The notes: generated by a model not told the origin, from the sequence alone. A stretch of 21,736 nt of DNA from Melioribacter roseus (GCA_020724325.1 DYHC01000003.1:1-21736), one strand, 5' to 3'. Numbered from the stretch's first letter, positions 1 to 8,693 are shown. Numbers and translations: made by a program.

Positions 1-76
1 TGTCATTCTGAACCGAACGAAGTGAGGTGAAGAATCTGTTCGTAGTTCCTCAGTCGCTTCGCTCCTTCGGAATGAC
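1..76. repeat. Palindromic interspersed repeat (REP-like), left edge
   Basis: The first 76 bases begin with TGTCATTC and end with GAATGACG, so the outer ends form an inverted repeat (GTCATTC/GAATGAC). The interior holds the shorter complementary-looking blocks GAACGAAGTGAGG and CGCTTCGCTCCTTCGG. There is no ORF. Sequences of this style (TGTCATTCTGA...GAATGACA) are recurrent intergenic repeats in many Bacteroidota-like genomes; that is recalled knowledge, not tested here. It may continue beyond the window edge. Confidence 0.6.
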
Positions 77-89
77 GTTTCCTAACTTT

Positions 90-539
90 TCAAAAACCTA
101 ATAATAGTAAACCGATCATAGCTGTTTTAATTATCCAATCAGGAATACCGATTAATTCTCCTAAACTTTTTACTCTGTAATACCAGGCGTCATCATATTT
201 TTTCTGAAGAATGCTGAATAATTGTTCTTTATTCTTTTTGTAAGCAATCAACTGATTTTTTGTTAAGCCGCTTGCTAGTTCTTCTTTTGTAAAATTATTT
301 GATTCCAATTCGCCGCGAAACACAAATTTCATTTTGTCTAGATTATAGAACTCGATTGTTAGAATTGTTTTTAATTCTAGAATAGATTTTCTGCGTAGAG
401 TATCATTTGCCTTATTTACATTAATTTGTTTAAGCGAATCTTTGATCGGAATCGTTTTAGTTGTATCGCTAATTGACTTATTTGATTGTGAATAAATTGA
501 GGCGGCGGGCAAAAGAATTATTAATAAAAGGTATTTCAC
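90..539 (-). CDS. Hypothetical secreted or membrane-anchored protein
   Basis: A 149-aa protein I do not recognise. It has a Sec-type signal peptide (residues 1 to about 18, a run of Leu/Ile followed by Ala-Ala-Ser then SQS). A charged, Lys/Asp-rich middle follows, and a hydrophobic C-terminal segment (about 135-149, ending IGLLLLGF) could be a membrane anchor. The start is GTG; the in-frame codons just upstream run into stops, so no longer start is available, and no Shine-Dalgarno is visible. It lies downstream of the tricorn-like protease but is separated from it by a terminator, so it is probably transcribed alone. Confidence that it is a gene is moderate: the signal peptide and complete frame support it, but no family assignment is possible. 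Confidence 0.6.
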   Translation of the reverse strand: MKYLLLIILLPAASIYSQSNKSISDTTKTIPIKDSLKQINVNKANDTLRRKSILELKTILTIEFYNLDKMKFVFRGELESNNFTKEELASGLTKNQLIAYKKNKEQLFSILQKKYDDAWYYRVKSLGELIGIPDWIIKTAMIGLLLLGF

Positions 540-609
540 AAAGGATCTAATTTTGTGTTTTCATTATACTTTGGTGGGCTTGAACGGTTCCGCGGAGAAT
601 AAAACAATT

Positions 610-643
610 TCTGTCCCGAAAGCTTAAATACTTCCGGGACAGA
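610..643 (-). terminator. Rho-independent terminator of the S41 protease gene
   Basis: Perfect 9-bp arms TCTGTCCCG (610-618) and CGGGACAGA (635-643) enclose a 16-nt loop that can add an AAG/CTT pairing. Read on the minus strand the hairpin lies just after the protease stop codon and is followed by a T-rich run (AAATTGTTTTATT), the expected layout for intrinsic termination. Confidence 0.8.
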
Positions 644-652
644 ACGGAAAGA

Positions 653-3600
653 TTATTTCTTCGAGTCAATCTGTTTCAACAATTCATCGCATGCTGCTTT
701 CAACTGTTCATCAACACCTTTCGAAATCCAGTTAACAGAATTTTCCAATACAATATCCGGAACAGCGGGACCGAGTTCTTGATTCTTGTCAGTTGCTTTT
801 GTAAACCATCCTCTGAATGGGAGCCGGACGAATGAGCCGTCAATCAATCCTTTGCCGCCGGTTGAAATTACAGAACCATTTGTAGGAAACCCGACAAGTT
901 TGCCAATACCAAGTGTTTTATAAGCATGCGAGAAGATTTCAGCATTCGAATAACTTCCTTCGTTGCAGAGCGCTATAGAGGGTTTAATCCATGCTGCAAA
1001 GACAAGTCGCTCGCCCAATGGATAGTATTCACGGTATTTCAGTTTATCTTTTTCAAGATCATTACTGGCGCCACGTGGAATTGTGTAAGCATGTTGTTTA
1101 TAATTTAATACTGTCATCAAATAATCTGTTGTAGAGCCGCCGCCGTTGTAACGTACATCAATTAATAATCCGTCTTTCCCGTATCCTGCAGCAGTTAATT
1201 CTCTTTCAAATACTTCAAAACTCGGGAAGTCCATTCCCTGAATATGAATATAACCTAATCGTCCGCTCGAATATTTTTCAACAAGCTTCTTCCTCTCTGC
1301 AACCCACTCTAAATACATTAACTGGCGTAAAGAAGCTGTCGGGCGAATTACTACCTCTCTCTCTTTTCCATCTTTACCTTTTATATTCAGTAAAACTTTT
1401 TCGTCTGCTTTTGTATTAAGGAGTTCATAAAAATTACTTTCCGGACTAAAGTTATAACCATCAACTGCGGTAATAACATCATCAACAAAAAGTCTGCTTG
1501 TTGATTTATCTGCCGGCGAATCCGGAATTACCCGCAATACTTTCATTCCATCATTTATTGGCATTAATTCAACACCAAGCAAGCCGGTTGCATCTCTTTG
1601 TGTTTCGCCTCTTTCCTGGGAATTAAAGCCCATATGGCTTGAATTCAATTCGCCAAGCATATTATTGAACATGTCGCGCAAATCGTTATTTGTTGAAGCC
1701 ATCAAACATAAGCCGCGGTACTTTTTACGGAGCGTATTCCAGTCCTCGCCATGGAATTTTGGATCGTAGAATCCATCTCGGATTGCCCGCCACGCTTCTT
1801 CAAAAATCTGAAGTCGTTCTGCAGGATAATCGATTTTCATTTTAGCCAAATAAGGAAGCGCTTCCGACTTGTCGGCTTTAATATCATGCCGCGTAATAGA
1901 GCCGCCCATTTTCATGTAGTAGAGATATTTCCCTTCCTTATCAATTGCAACATTTAGTGGATTGGAACCGCCTTTTGTAAGCTCTTTCAAATCCTTTCCG
2001 TCCCACTTAATACTGTAAAGGTCTCTTCCTTTTGCTGTGCTGCTTTGTCCGGTATAGAAGAATGTTTCGCCGTCTTTAGAAATTATCAGGTTACCCTCAT
2101 TACCGGGGAAGTTTGTAACCTGAACAATCCGCTCATGAATTTTATCGAAATCGATTTTGATCGGTTTAACCTTCGGTTCGTCTTTTTTAGATTTATCATC
2201 GGAAGGTTTCGGTGCTGCCGGCTTATCTGCTGCGGGTTCTTTTTCATCCCAATCCTGTTTCGTTTTTTCCCAATCGTCTTTCTTAAGCCAAACAAACCAT
2301 ATATCTGTACTTCTGTTGTTTCTTTCGGAAGTGAACCCAAGTTTTGAACCGTCAACACTCCAGAATGGATTGCCGTCTGAACGCGGATGCATGGATACAT
2401 TAACAGGCTTCATCGAATTATCTACTTCATGAATAAAAACTTCTTGATTGAAATAAAGATCGTTTTGAGAATAAGCAAGCCATTTATCATCCGGACTCCA
2501 TGTAACATTTTGCGGAGAGTTCCAGCCCTTGTGAAGAATTTTTTCGTTGCTCATTGTTCCATTGTTAGAAATATCTGCAACAACAAATTCTTTAACGTCT
2601 TTACCTCGAATGTAAACTATTTTCTTCCCGTCATTTGAAATCGATGGAGATGTTTCATCGCCGTCGGTATCTGTTAGTTTTACAATACTATGTTTAAGCG
2701 ATTTGAAAATGTTCGATTGATTTGGATCCGCTGATTTCAGAAGATAGAATTCGTAATTGTTGCCTTCGCGATCTGAAGAGAATATTAAAGTAGTATCGCT
2801 CAGCCATGCAAACTCCAGATCGCGGTACGGTGAATCTGATACATTTATACTTCTTGATTTATCCTTATCGGCTTCTTTAATAAAAATTTCTCCGCGTACA
2901 GCAAATGCTAACAGCTTACCGTTGGGGGATATTTCGTAAGCAGTTGCGTTATTATTGAAGGTCTTTATTTCAACCGGGTCGAAACGATCGTCTGCACTAA
3001 TAAACACATCAACTTTCTTTGCAGAACCTCCGGATGATTTCATTATGAAAATATTTTTTTCTTGTTCATAGACAATTGAAGAGCCGTCAGAAGAAAGTGA
3101 GAAGTAACGAATCGAATGATCTTTTACGTTTGTCAATTGTTCCGGCTTGCCCACAACTTTGCCGTTATCATCAATTTTTATTCTGTAGATATTATAGTTG
3201 CCGTTTATCGAGCTCATAAAAAAAATTGTTCTGTTATCGCTCCATTGAGGCATAATATCGTTGGTTTCGTTGCTAATAAGTTTAGAATATGTTTTCGATT
3301 TTGTATCGTATAACCAGATATCTCTGTTGGATGGACCTTTGTAATCTTCGCGGAAAACCGGGTTGATATCACCTCGGACAAATGCGAGAAATCTTCCATC
3401 CGGCGAATAAGCCGGATCAAAACCAACCGCATCTAGAATACGCTTTTCGGTTCCGCCTCCCGATGAAATTGAATAAACTTCCTGAGGACGTTCTATTTGA
3501 TTAAACTCGCGGGTAGTTGAAAAAATAATATCGCCGTCTTTAGTCCAGCTCGAGATGTTGTCGGCTGCTGAATGAAATGTTAAACGTTTCGGCATGCCGC

Positions 3601-3982
3601 CATTGGTCGGCATTACAAATATATCGTTGTTGCCATAACGGTTGCCGGAAAATGCAATCCATTTGCCGTCGTAAGAGAATTTGGGATTAGATTCGTAAGC
3701 TTCGTGGATAGTTAAACGCGTTGCTTTTCCGCCGGTTGATGGAACAGTCCATATATCACCTTGAAATGAAAATGCAACTTGGGAGCCGTCATTGTTTAAT
3801 GCCGGAAATCTTAAGAGCAAATCCTCCTGAGCAGAAAGAGGAAAGGATGTAAGAAAAAAAGGAAAGAAGGATAGAAGAAGAGAAGGAATGAAGAAAGAAG
3901 AAAAGAAGGAATGAAGGAATGAAGAAAAGAAGGAATGAAGAAAAGAAGGAATGAAGGAAAAAAATAGAAATGGTCGCTTCAT
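653..3982 (-). CDS. Tricorn-like S41 family protease, secreted
   Basis: A 1109-aa secreted peptidase, presumably periplasmic, that degrades peptides. After an unusual signal peptide (about 1-50, ending SFPLSAQ) come TolB/WD40-like beta-propeller repeats (PDGRFLAFV, SPNGKLLAFA, SPDDKWLAYS) to about residue 600. A Lys/Pro/Asp-rich linker, the tricorn C1 region (FYDPKFHGEDW), a PDZ domain (about 800-882) and an S41 catalytic core from about 907 follow. By comparison with tricorn, the catalytic pair is His783 (in NSSHMGF) and Ser1012 (in GSYSNAEIF). The frame extends 57 codons further upstream, but I chose the ATG at 3982. It has a good AAGGGGG ribosome site and directly precedes a signal peptide, whereas the extension has no secretory character. 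The gene ends at a terminator. It lies 109 bp downstream of the ligase gene and is probably functionally unrelated to that operon. Confidence 0.93.
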   Translation of the reverse strand: MKRPFLFFSFIPSFLHSFFSSFLHSFFSSFFIPSLLLSFFPFFLTSFPLSAQEDLLLRFPALNNDGSQVAFSFQGDIWTVPSTGGKATRLTIHEAYESNPKFSYDGKWIAFSGNRYGNNDIFVMPTNGGMPKRLTFHSAADNISSWTKDGDIIFSTTREFNQIERPQEVYSISSGGGTEKRILDAVGFDPAYSPDGRFLAFVRGDINPVFREDYKGPSNRDIWLYDTKSKTYSKLISNETNDIMPQWSDNRTIFFMSSINGNYNIYRIKIDDNGKVVGKPEQLTNVKDHSIRYFSLSSDGSSIVYEQEKNIFIMKSSGGSAKKVDVFISADDRFDPVEIKTFNNNATAYEISPNGKLLAFAVRGEIFIKEADKDKSRSINVSDSPYRDLEFAWLSDTTLIFSSDREGNNYEFYLLKSADPNQSNIFKSLKHSIVKLTDTDGDETSPSISNDGKKIVYIRGKDVKEFVVADISNNGTMSNEKILHKGWNSPQNVTWSPDDKWLAYSQNDLYFNQEVFIHEVDNSMKPVNVSMHPRSDGNPFWSVDGSKLGFTSERNNRSTDIWFVWLKKDDWEKTKQDWDEKEPAADKPAAPKPSDDKSKKDEPKVKPIKIDFDKIHERIVQVTNFPGNEGNLIISKDGETFFYTGQSSTAKGRDLYSIKWDGKDLKELTKGGSNPLNVAIDKEGKYLYYMKMGGSITRHDIKADKSEALPYLAKMKIDYPAERLQIFEEAWRAIRDGFYDPKFHGEDWNTLRKKYRGLCLMASTNNDLRDMFNNMLGELNSSHMGFNSQERGETQRDATGLLGVELMPINDGMKVLRVIPDSPADKSTSRLFVDDVITAVDGYNFSPESNFYELLNTKADEKVLLNIKGKDGKEREVVIRPTASLRQLMYLEWVAERKKLVEKYSSGRLGYIHIQGMDFPSFEVFERELTAAGYGKDGLLIDVRYNGGGSTTDYLMTVLNYKQHAYTIPRGASNDLEKDKLKYREYYPLGERLVFAAWIKPSIALCNEGSYSNAEIFSHAYKTLGIGKLVGFPTNGSVISTGGKGLIDGSFVRLPFRGWFTKATDKNQELGPAVPDIVLENSVNWISKGVDEQLKAACDELLKQIDSKK
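3882..3960. repeat. Octanucleotide minisatellite inside the protease signal peptide
   Basis: Read on the plus strand, the tract is an array of 8-bp units. GAAGGAAT occurs at 3882, 3905, 3913, 3929 and 3945, alternating with GAAGAAAA (3921, 3937) and close variants (3890, 3953); one unit at 3898 is 7 bp. It encodes the Ser/Phe/His-rich hydrophobic stretch of the signal peptide, where SFLHSFFS is repeated because three 8-bp units equal eight codons. Eight is not a multiple of three, so gain or loss of one unit would shift the frame just after the start codon. Confidence 0.85.
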
Positions 3983-4091
3983 AGTGACCCCCTTGTTTAA
4001 TAATGTTTGAGCAAAAATATAATTATTAGTTGAGAGGGGCAAAAACCTTTGATAAACAATTGAGGGTTTGGAAAATAATCTCGACTTACAA

Positions 4092-5438
4092 CTATTTTTC
4101 CATCGGAGCTCCTTTTGTTCTTCCCATCCAAGAAAGTTCATTAAATTCGCCAAAGTGTTCGCGAAAGATTCGATAATACAGTAATTCTTCTTTTGAATTT
4201 AATTTCCACCCGTTAGGTAGAATTCTTTCTCCTCGAAAATCGTCATCGGTGATTTTTTCTTTTGCGTAATCATATATCAATTCATGAATGCCTGCACCTT
4301 CCCAAAACTTAGCTTTTGTTCTATTTAGAATTTTTACAGGCAAAGAATTGTTCATTGCTTTCCGTAAAATCCATTTCTCTGTTTTATCTTTTAGTTTTAG
4401 ATCACCAGGAATTTGGAATGCGTAATTAAATACGATTGGATCGGCAAATGGCACATGAGCGGTAATCCCGTGTGCAGAAGAACATCTATCGACTCTCTGA
4501 AGTGCAGTATTGTGTAGCCGATTAGTGATATCTATTAATTCGCCTTGTAGATTAGAAGTATCGAGCGATTTCAAATATTCGTAACCGGCAAACAACTCAT
4601 CTCCTCCTTCACCAGAGAAAACCGCATCGGAGTAGTCCGAAGATGCTTTGCCTACAACAAAATTTGTAAGACTTGATCTAACTAAGAGAGCGTCAAACGA
4701 TTCAAGATGATATATAACATCAGGCAGTAATTTAATTAATTCTTTTACGGTTACTTTAATTTCATGATGCCGGGAACGAATAAACTCAGCAGCTGCCTTA
4801 GCATATTCGAGATCTGGCGAGCCTTCTAAACCGACAGAGAAAGTATGAAGTTTATCGACATGTTTTCGAACTATCGATGAGATTGAACTTGAATCCAATC
4901 CCCCTGAAAGCCAAGCTGCTGCGATTTTATTTTTTATCCTTTTCTCAACAGCTTCACTGAGTAGTGAGTAAAGTTTATTTGCTATTTCTGTTTCATTTTC
5001 ATTGAACATGGGATCAAACTTCAACTTGAAATATTTATTAAATGAGTTGTTCGAAAATATGTACCCAGGTGGAAATTCAAAGACGCTTTTGACAAAGTCC
5101 TTCAGTGCTTTAACTTCCGATGCGAAACAAAGACTTTCGTCTTCTGTGAATCCATAGTAGAGTGGCGCAGCTCCAAGCTCGTCACGAATTAATGAAAGTC
5201 CTCTTCCATCTATTGAAGCTTTGGCTAAGCGCCCATCTCCGTTTCCATCTTGCACAAATAATTTTTGATGAAAAATCATCTTATTACTTTTACTATTCGA
5301 ATCCATCACAATTCCGATTGTGGCGGATTTGTTTTCGACAATTTCTATTGCTTCCTTTCCTCGATGAGAAATTTTTTCAAGAATCTTTTTTATCAATTGC
5401 GATTCATTGGGTTTATTTATTCCAGCTATTCCTGCCAT
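4092..5438 (-). CDS. Asparagine-synthetase-like ATP-dependent ligase lacking the glutaminase cysteine
   Basis: A 448-aa asparagine synthase family protein. The C-terminal synthetase domain looks intact, with PP-loop SGGLDSS at 178-184, SGEGGDELFAGY at 275-286 and a HVPFADP segment near 329, so adenylation of a carboxylate is expected. The N-terminal Ntn-amidotransferase domain is degenerate. The protein starts MAGI instead of MCGI (nucleophile Cys replaced by Ala), the region between SHRG (24-27) and RDELGAAPLYY (85-95) is short, and no NGEIYN-type motif is present. It therefore cannot be a normal glutamine-dependent AsnB. Known Cys-less relatives include beta-lactam synthetase and carbapenam synthetase, which use an internal amine as nucleophile; ammonia-dependent use is the alternative. 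The start is fixed by a GGAG site. It is the last gene of a three-gene operon, 18 bp after the mutase-like gene. Confidence 0.85.
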   Translation of the reverse strand: MAGIAGINKPNESQLIKKILEKISHRGKEAIEIVENKSATIGIVMDSNSKSNKMIFHQKLFVQDGNGDGRLAKASIDGRGLSLIRDELGAAPLYYGFTEDESLCFASEVKALKDFVKSVFEFPPGYIFSNNSFNKYFKLKFDPMFNENETEIANKLYSLLSEAVEKRIKNKIAAAWLSGGLDSSSISSIVRKHVDKLHTFSVGLEGSPDLEYAKAAAEFIRSRHHEIKVTVKELIKLLPDVIYHLESFDALLVRSSLTNFVVGKASSDYSDAVFSGEGGDELFAGYEYLKSLDTSNLQGELIDITNRLHNTALQRVDRCSSAHGITAHVPFADPIVFNYAFQIPGDLKLKDKTEKWILRKAMNNSLPVKILNRTKAKFWEGAGIHELIYDYAKEKITDDDFRGERILPNGWKLNSKEELLYYRIFREHFGEFNELSWMGRTKGAPMEK

Positions 5439-5456
5439 TATATCTCCTTTAATTTG

Positions 5457-7091
5457 TCATAGTTGATCAATTATTTTTTTCAATCTTTCTTTTTCTCTTA
5501 TGATTTCGCTTGCCGATTCATCAACAGCGTAATAAGCACCATCAATCACACGAGTCAAAATTTTTCCGCATAAATGTTCATTACCGCGGAAATGTGGTGC
5601 GTCTAAAATTCCAATTTTTATTGCATCTGATAACACTTTAGGGTCGCTCCAGGGGTCTTCGCTTTTATCAGAACCAAATTTTTTCAACCCGTTCAAAAGT
5701 TCATTCGATTCATTTATCAATTCATTCTTTCGTGAATTAATCTTTGGATCAGTGAGATAATCCGGTGCACCGAATAGACAATTACGTAAAACCCCATGTG
5801 CAATCTGACAGCTTTCGATAAGTTCTTCAGGATAAATTGCATGATCTCCTTCGCTGAAACCAACTACATGTAAGATATGCGGTTTAATCGAAAGGCAAGT
5901 TACAATTGAAGAACCTAATTGCCCTTTGGCAACACTTGGATCGGAAGAGAAATGCGCAATTCCCGGTCGGGCTTCGATAAAGAAATTAAAATCGTTGTTA
6001 CATAATTTTTTAATCATCTCGAGCTTTGCAGACATTTTGGCTACATCCATACTCATCCAAGTGCCTGGCGGAGTATTGAACATAAATTGTGCTACATAAT
6101 TTTTGACTCCCATTTTCTTCGCATTGTAAGCCGCCAAGAAAAACATAGTAACCGCGAGTGAATCGTGCGCTTCCCTCAAACTCCATTGATGAGATTCGTT
6201 TACTTCAACTGGAATTTCTCTATCAGCATACCATTTCATAATTTTTTGATTTTCAGTGATTGCTTCCTCGAGTGATCTTTTCGATCTTCCATCGATTACA
6301 CTGTACCAGCAAAGAGGGATTGCTGCCCAAGCATTTTTAATTGTTTCAACACTCATCTCCGCCCACTTTATCAAATCGTTTGTTCCGCTGTAGCATCTTA
6401 ACAGCGGAAAGTTACCGCATCGGGTCGCTTCGTAGATTGCTTTCATATCATTGGGCGATCTTACCGGTACACCGCCGGCTCCATCCAATTTATGATCCAT
6501 CTTTTCATGATTAAAAAAATGTTCTTGAGCGTTTTGATCTATTCCTAATGAAATAACATCAATCAATTCGGATTCTGCGATTTTTTTTGCTCCATTGATT
6601 GTTTCCTGCACAGTCGGTCTGCCAAAGTGATGACGAATGATTGGATACGGATACTTGTTCGAAATTCGTTCGATAAGATTATCGGAATGAATAGCTTTTA
6701 CAAAGACATCTTTTCCGCCGTTCAGATAATTTTTTATTTCTTGAATAGATTCCGTCCCATCGAAGACTTTATCGAATAAACCTGATTCTATTGCGGCTTT
6801 GACATTCGGCGGAGTTCCACCAAAAATAAATTTTACATTAGCAAGATTTTTCTCTTTGATAATTTTTTTCAGTTCACCAAATAATTCTTTTGCCGATTCA
6901 TCGGTTAGTCTATAGCTAAGAGCAACAACGACGGGCTTTTTATCAATCACTTCTCGAATGAGCCGTTCCAATTTTACTGCCGGTCCTAATAATTCAGCCG
7001 TAAACCCTTCCGATTCGGTAATTTTCAAAAAGTTGTACAACCCCCAAACGTGAACACAATTACCGATTGCCGCACCTAATATTTTTTTCAT
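5457..7091 (-). CDS. B12-binding, glutamate-mutase-like fusion protein
   Basis: A 544-aa protein. Residues 1 to about 125 resemble the cobalamin-binding subunit of glutamate (methylaspartate) mutase, GlmS. GNCVHVWG at 10-17 sits where GlmS has a DxHxxG motif, followed by ALSYRL, a FIFGGTPP turn and FDKVFDGTESIQEI, which matches the order of the GlmS C-terminal part. The expected axial-ligand His is present (His14), but the Asp of the motif is Cys12. The rest resembles the GlmE-type TIM barrel (CWYSVIDGRSKRSLEEAI, then EVNESHQWSLREAHDSLAV and KKMGVKNYVAQFM). In classical glutamate mutase the two parts are separate chains, with B12 binding on the small one; here they are fused with B12 first. 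The likely role is adenosylcobalamin-dependent carbon-skeleton rearrangement of an amino acid or related acid; the substrate is unknown. It lies 29 bp after the opine-dehydrogenase-like gene and 18 bp before the ligase, so cotranscription is very likely. Confidence 0.75.
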   Translation of the reverse strand: MKKILGAAIGNCVHVWGLYNFLKITESEGFTAELLGPAVKLERLIREVIDKKPVVVALSYRLTDESAKELFGELKKIIKEKNLANVKFIFGGTPPNVKAAIESGLFDKVFDGTESIQEIKNYLNGGKDVFVKAIHSDNLIERISNKYPYPIIRHHFGRPTVQETINGAKKIAESELIDVISLGIDQNAQEHFFNHEKMDHKLDGAGGVPVRSPNDMKAIYEATRCGNFPLLRCYSGTNDLIKWAEMSVETIKNAWAAIPLCWYSVIDGRSKRSLEEAITENQKIMKWYADREIPVEVNESHQWSLREAHDSLAVTMFFLAAYNAKKMGVKNYVAQFMFNTPPGTWMSMDVAKMSAKLEMIKKLCNNDFNFFIEARPGIAHFSSDPSVAKGQLGSSIVTCLSIKPHILHVVGFSEGDHAIYPEELIESCQIAHGVLRNCLFGAPDYLTDPKINSRKNELINESNELLNGLKKFGSDKSEDPWSDPKVLSDAIKIGILDAPHFRGNEHLCGKILTRVIDGAYYAVDESASEIIREKERLKKIIDQL

Positions 7092-7120
7092 TTTGCCCTT
7101 TCTAATTTTTTTACCTATTT

Positions 7121-8224
7121 CTACTTTTCACCAATTGCAAGCAGACGCAAATCCTTTAATGTCATATCCTGAATACCAAGTTTTTCGACCGTTCTTCCAA
7201 TGGACCAGAAATCAGTTTGGAGTAAAATAGAAGAGAATTCAATTATTGAGTTTATCGTTGGAGTAGGAACACCGAATTTTTTTCCAATAGAAGAGATCGG
7301 GACTAAGCTAGCCGGAACATCTTCAGTAATATATCTCATTCTCAACCTTTTAGGAGCTAGAATACCGCTGTAGCCCAGATTTGCCCGCATCGCTTCGAAT
7401 AAATTTCTACCGGTAGCGCCGTAGCCAAGGTAAAGCCATTCTTTCGCTGTTAGAGCACGAATACCCAATGCTTCAGCGACAGATACACGTTCACTATCGA
7501 CTTTTTCCAATATCAAAGCGGTTGAAGGTGTAATACCTTGCATATAAAATTGAAAATCGGCTTCATCTTCTATCCATCCTGCATTTAATACACATAAGGT
7601 AGGATGAAAAACCGCTCCAATATTATCGAGACTGGTTTTCAAAACATTATCACCGGCGACAAACTGTGGATAAGCTATACGCAATTTTTTCAGAACTTCT
7701 GGAATAAGATGAGCACGAATCGAAGCAACCGGAATAGAGTTTTTAATTCTAAAAATTTTGGATTGAGCTGGACCCATTGTTCTTGATGCATAAATAAAAG
7801 TTTGCGCCTCAACCACTACAACGTCTGCTTTACAATTATTTTTTTTAAGTATTTGTTTGAACTCAATTGCACCAAATGTTCTACCCGGGTTTAGAACAAT
7901 CATTTGACCATCTTTCAAAAAAGGGGCACATTTTTCCGCAAGATATCCATGTCCGGTTGCTGGTACTACAACCATAATTATATCAACATCATCAATTGCC
8001 TCTTCTATGTTTGTGGTTGTTATATTTATTTTACCAAATCCTTCGACCTCGCCTTCGAGAGTTATTCCTCCCATCGAGTCTACTCCCCATAATCTTTGTT
8101 TACTGCGATTATAAAGATTTACTTGAAAACCCATTATGGCCAAGTGACCTGCCATAGCTAAACCACCGTGACCTGCACCAAGCACGGCGAATTTCAGTTT
8201 AAGTTGTGATGTTTGATTCGTCAT
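7121..8224 (-). CDS. Octopine/nopaline (opine) dehydrogenase family oxidoreductase
   Basis: A 367-aa cytoplasmic NAD(P)-dependent enzyme. It has an N-terminal Rossmann fold with GAGHGG at 16-21, VPATGHGYL at 88-95 and NPGRTFGAIEF at 112-122, all typical of the opine dehydrogenase family. An alpha-helical C-terminal domain holds an N201-H207-P208 region (DNIGAVFHPT) corresponding to the substrate-binding and catalytic His segment of that family. These enzymes reductively condense an amino acid amine with an alpha-keto acid. The frame can start at 8257, but I chose ATG 8224: a GGAGG lies a few bases before it and the Rossmann strand begins soon after, while the 11 extra residues (MKYKQIKMEET) overlap that ribosome site. 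It is the first gene of an operon with a B12-mutase-like protein and a Cys-less Asn-synthetase-like ligase. Substrates cannot be read from the sequence. Confidence 0.85.
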   Translation of the reverse strand: MTNQTSQLKLKFAVLGAGHGGLAMAGHLAIMGFQVNLYNRSKQRLWGVDSMGGITLEGEVEGFGKINITTTNIEEAIDDVDIIMVVVPATGHGYLAEKCAPFLKDGQMIVLNPGRTFGAIEFKQILKKNNCKADVVVVEAQTFIYASRTMGPAQSKIFRIKNSIPVASIRAHLIPEVLKKLRIAYPQFVAGDNVLKTSLDNIGAVFHPTLCVLNAGWIEDEADFQFYMQGITPSTALILEKVDSERVSVAEALGIRALTAKEWLYLGYGATGRNLFEAMRANLGYSGILAPKRLRMRYITEDVPASLVPISSIGKKFGVPTPTINSIIEFSSILLQTDFWSIGRTVEKLGIQDMTLKDLRLLAIGEK

Positions 8225-8477
8225 TGTTTCCTCCATCTTGATTTGTTTGTATTTCATAATATGTTTTCTCTATTTAGCTTATTGATGTAGGATCCAATCA
8301 AATTAGCGTGTGCAATTAGAATACATAAAAAGGTAAGGCAATATTTATTAAGGTGCAATAGAATTATCAGCTTAAAAATTACACGCGCATTGATTCATAA
8401 TTAATATAATCCAAGAGAGGTTGGGTCGATGGTCGTTGACTTATAATATAGGTAACCAAAAATTATGGATTTATATT

Positions 8478-8540
8478 ATGAGCAACAAAGCCAAGAGAGA
8501 ATATCTTCTTGAAATAAGAAAACGCATTTCGGGAGTGTAA
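8478..8540 (+). pseudogene. Transposase N-terminal remnant
   Basis: A 20-codon frame reads MSNKAKREYLLEIRKRISGV then stops. The first 16 residues resemble the N-terminus of DDE integrase-type transposases that begin with a KREYL..IRKRY segment. The similarity stops abruptly, as expected for a deleted insertion sequence. It is too short to be sure of a family, and a chance match is possible. Confidence 0.4.
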
Positions 8541-8693
8541 AAATTAAGCCAGCTAATACGAACGCCCTCTTCAAGATGTTTCCCGATTTATTGGAATAGT
8601 CTTAGAGCAAGCTAAATTTATTTTGTACTATCAATTTATTCTGAAGGTTGTAAAACTTCTTTAAAAATGTCAGAGTATAAATTGATAAATTAA

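Noticed and set aside
2045..2432. Overlapping plus-strand frames opposite the protease linker
   Set aside because: They are antisense shadows of the Lys/Pro-rich linker and propeller, without ribosome sites or family features.
3882..3960. CRISPR-like or direct-repeat array
   Set aside because: Units are 8 bp, contiguous, without spacers, and lie inside a coding signal peptide.
3983..4153. 57-codon N-terminal extension of the tricorn-like protease
   Set aside because: It overlaps the end of the ligase gene and would bury the signal peptide; the ATG at 3982 has a strong ribosome site.
4092..5438. Housekeeping asparagine synthetase asnB
   Set aside because: It lacks Cys2 and the NGEIYN motif, and sits in an operon with unrelated specialised enzymes.
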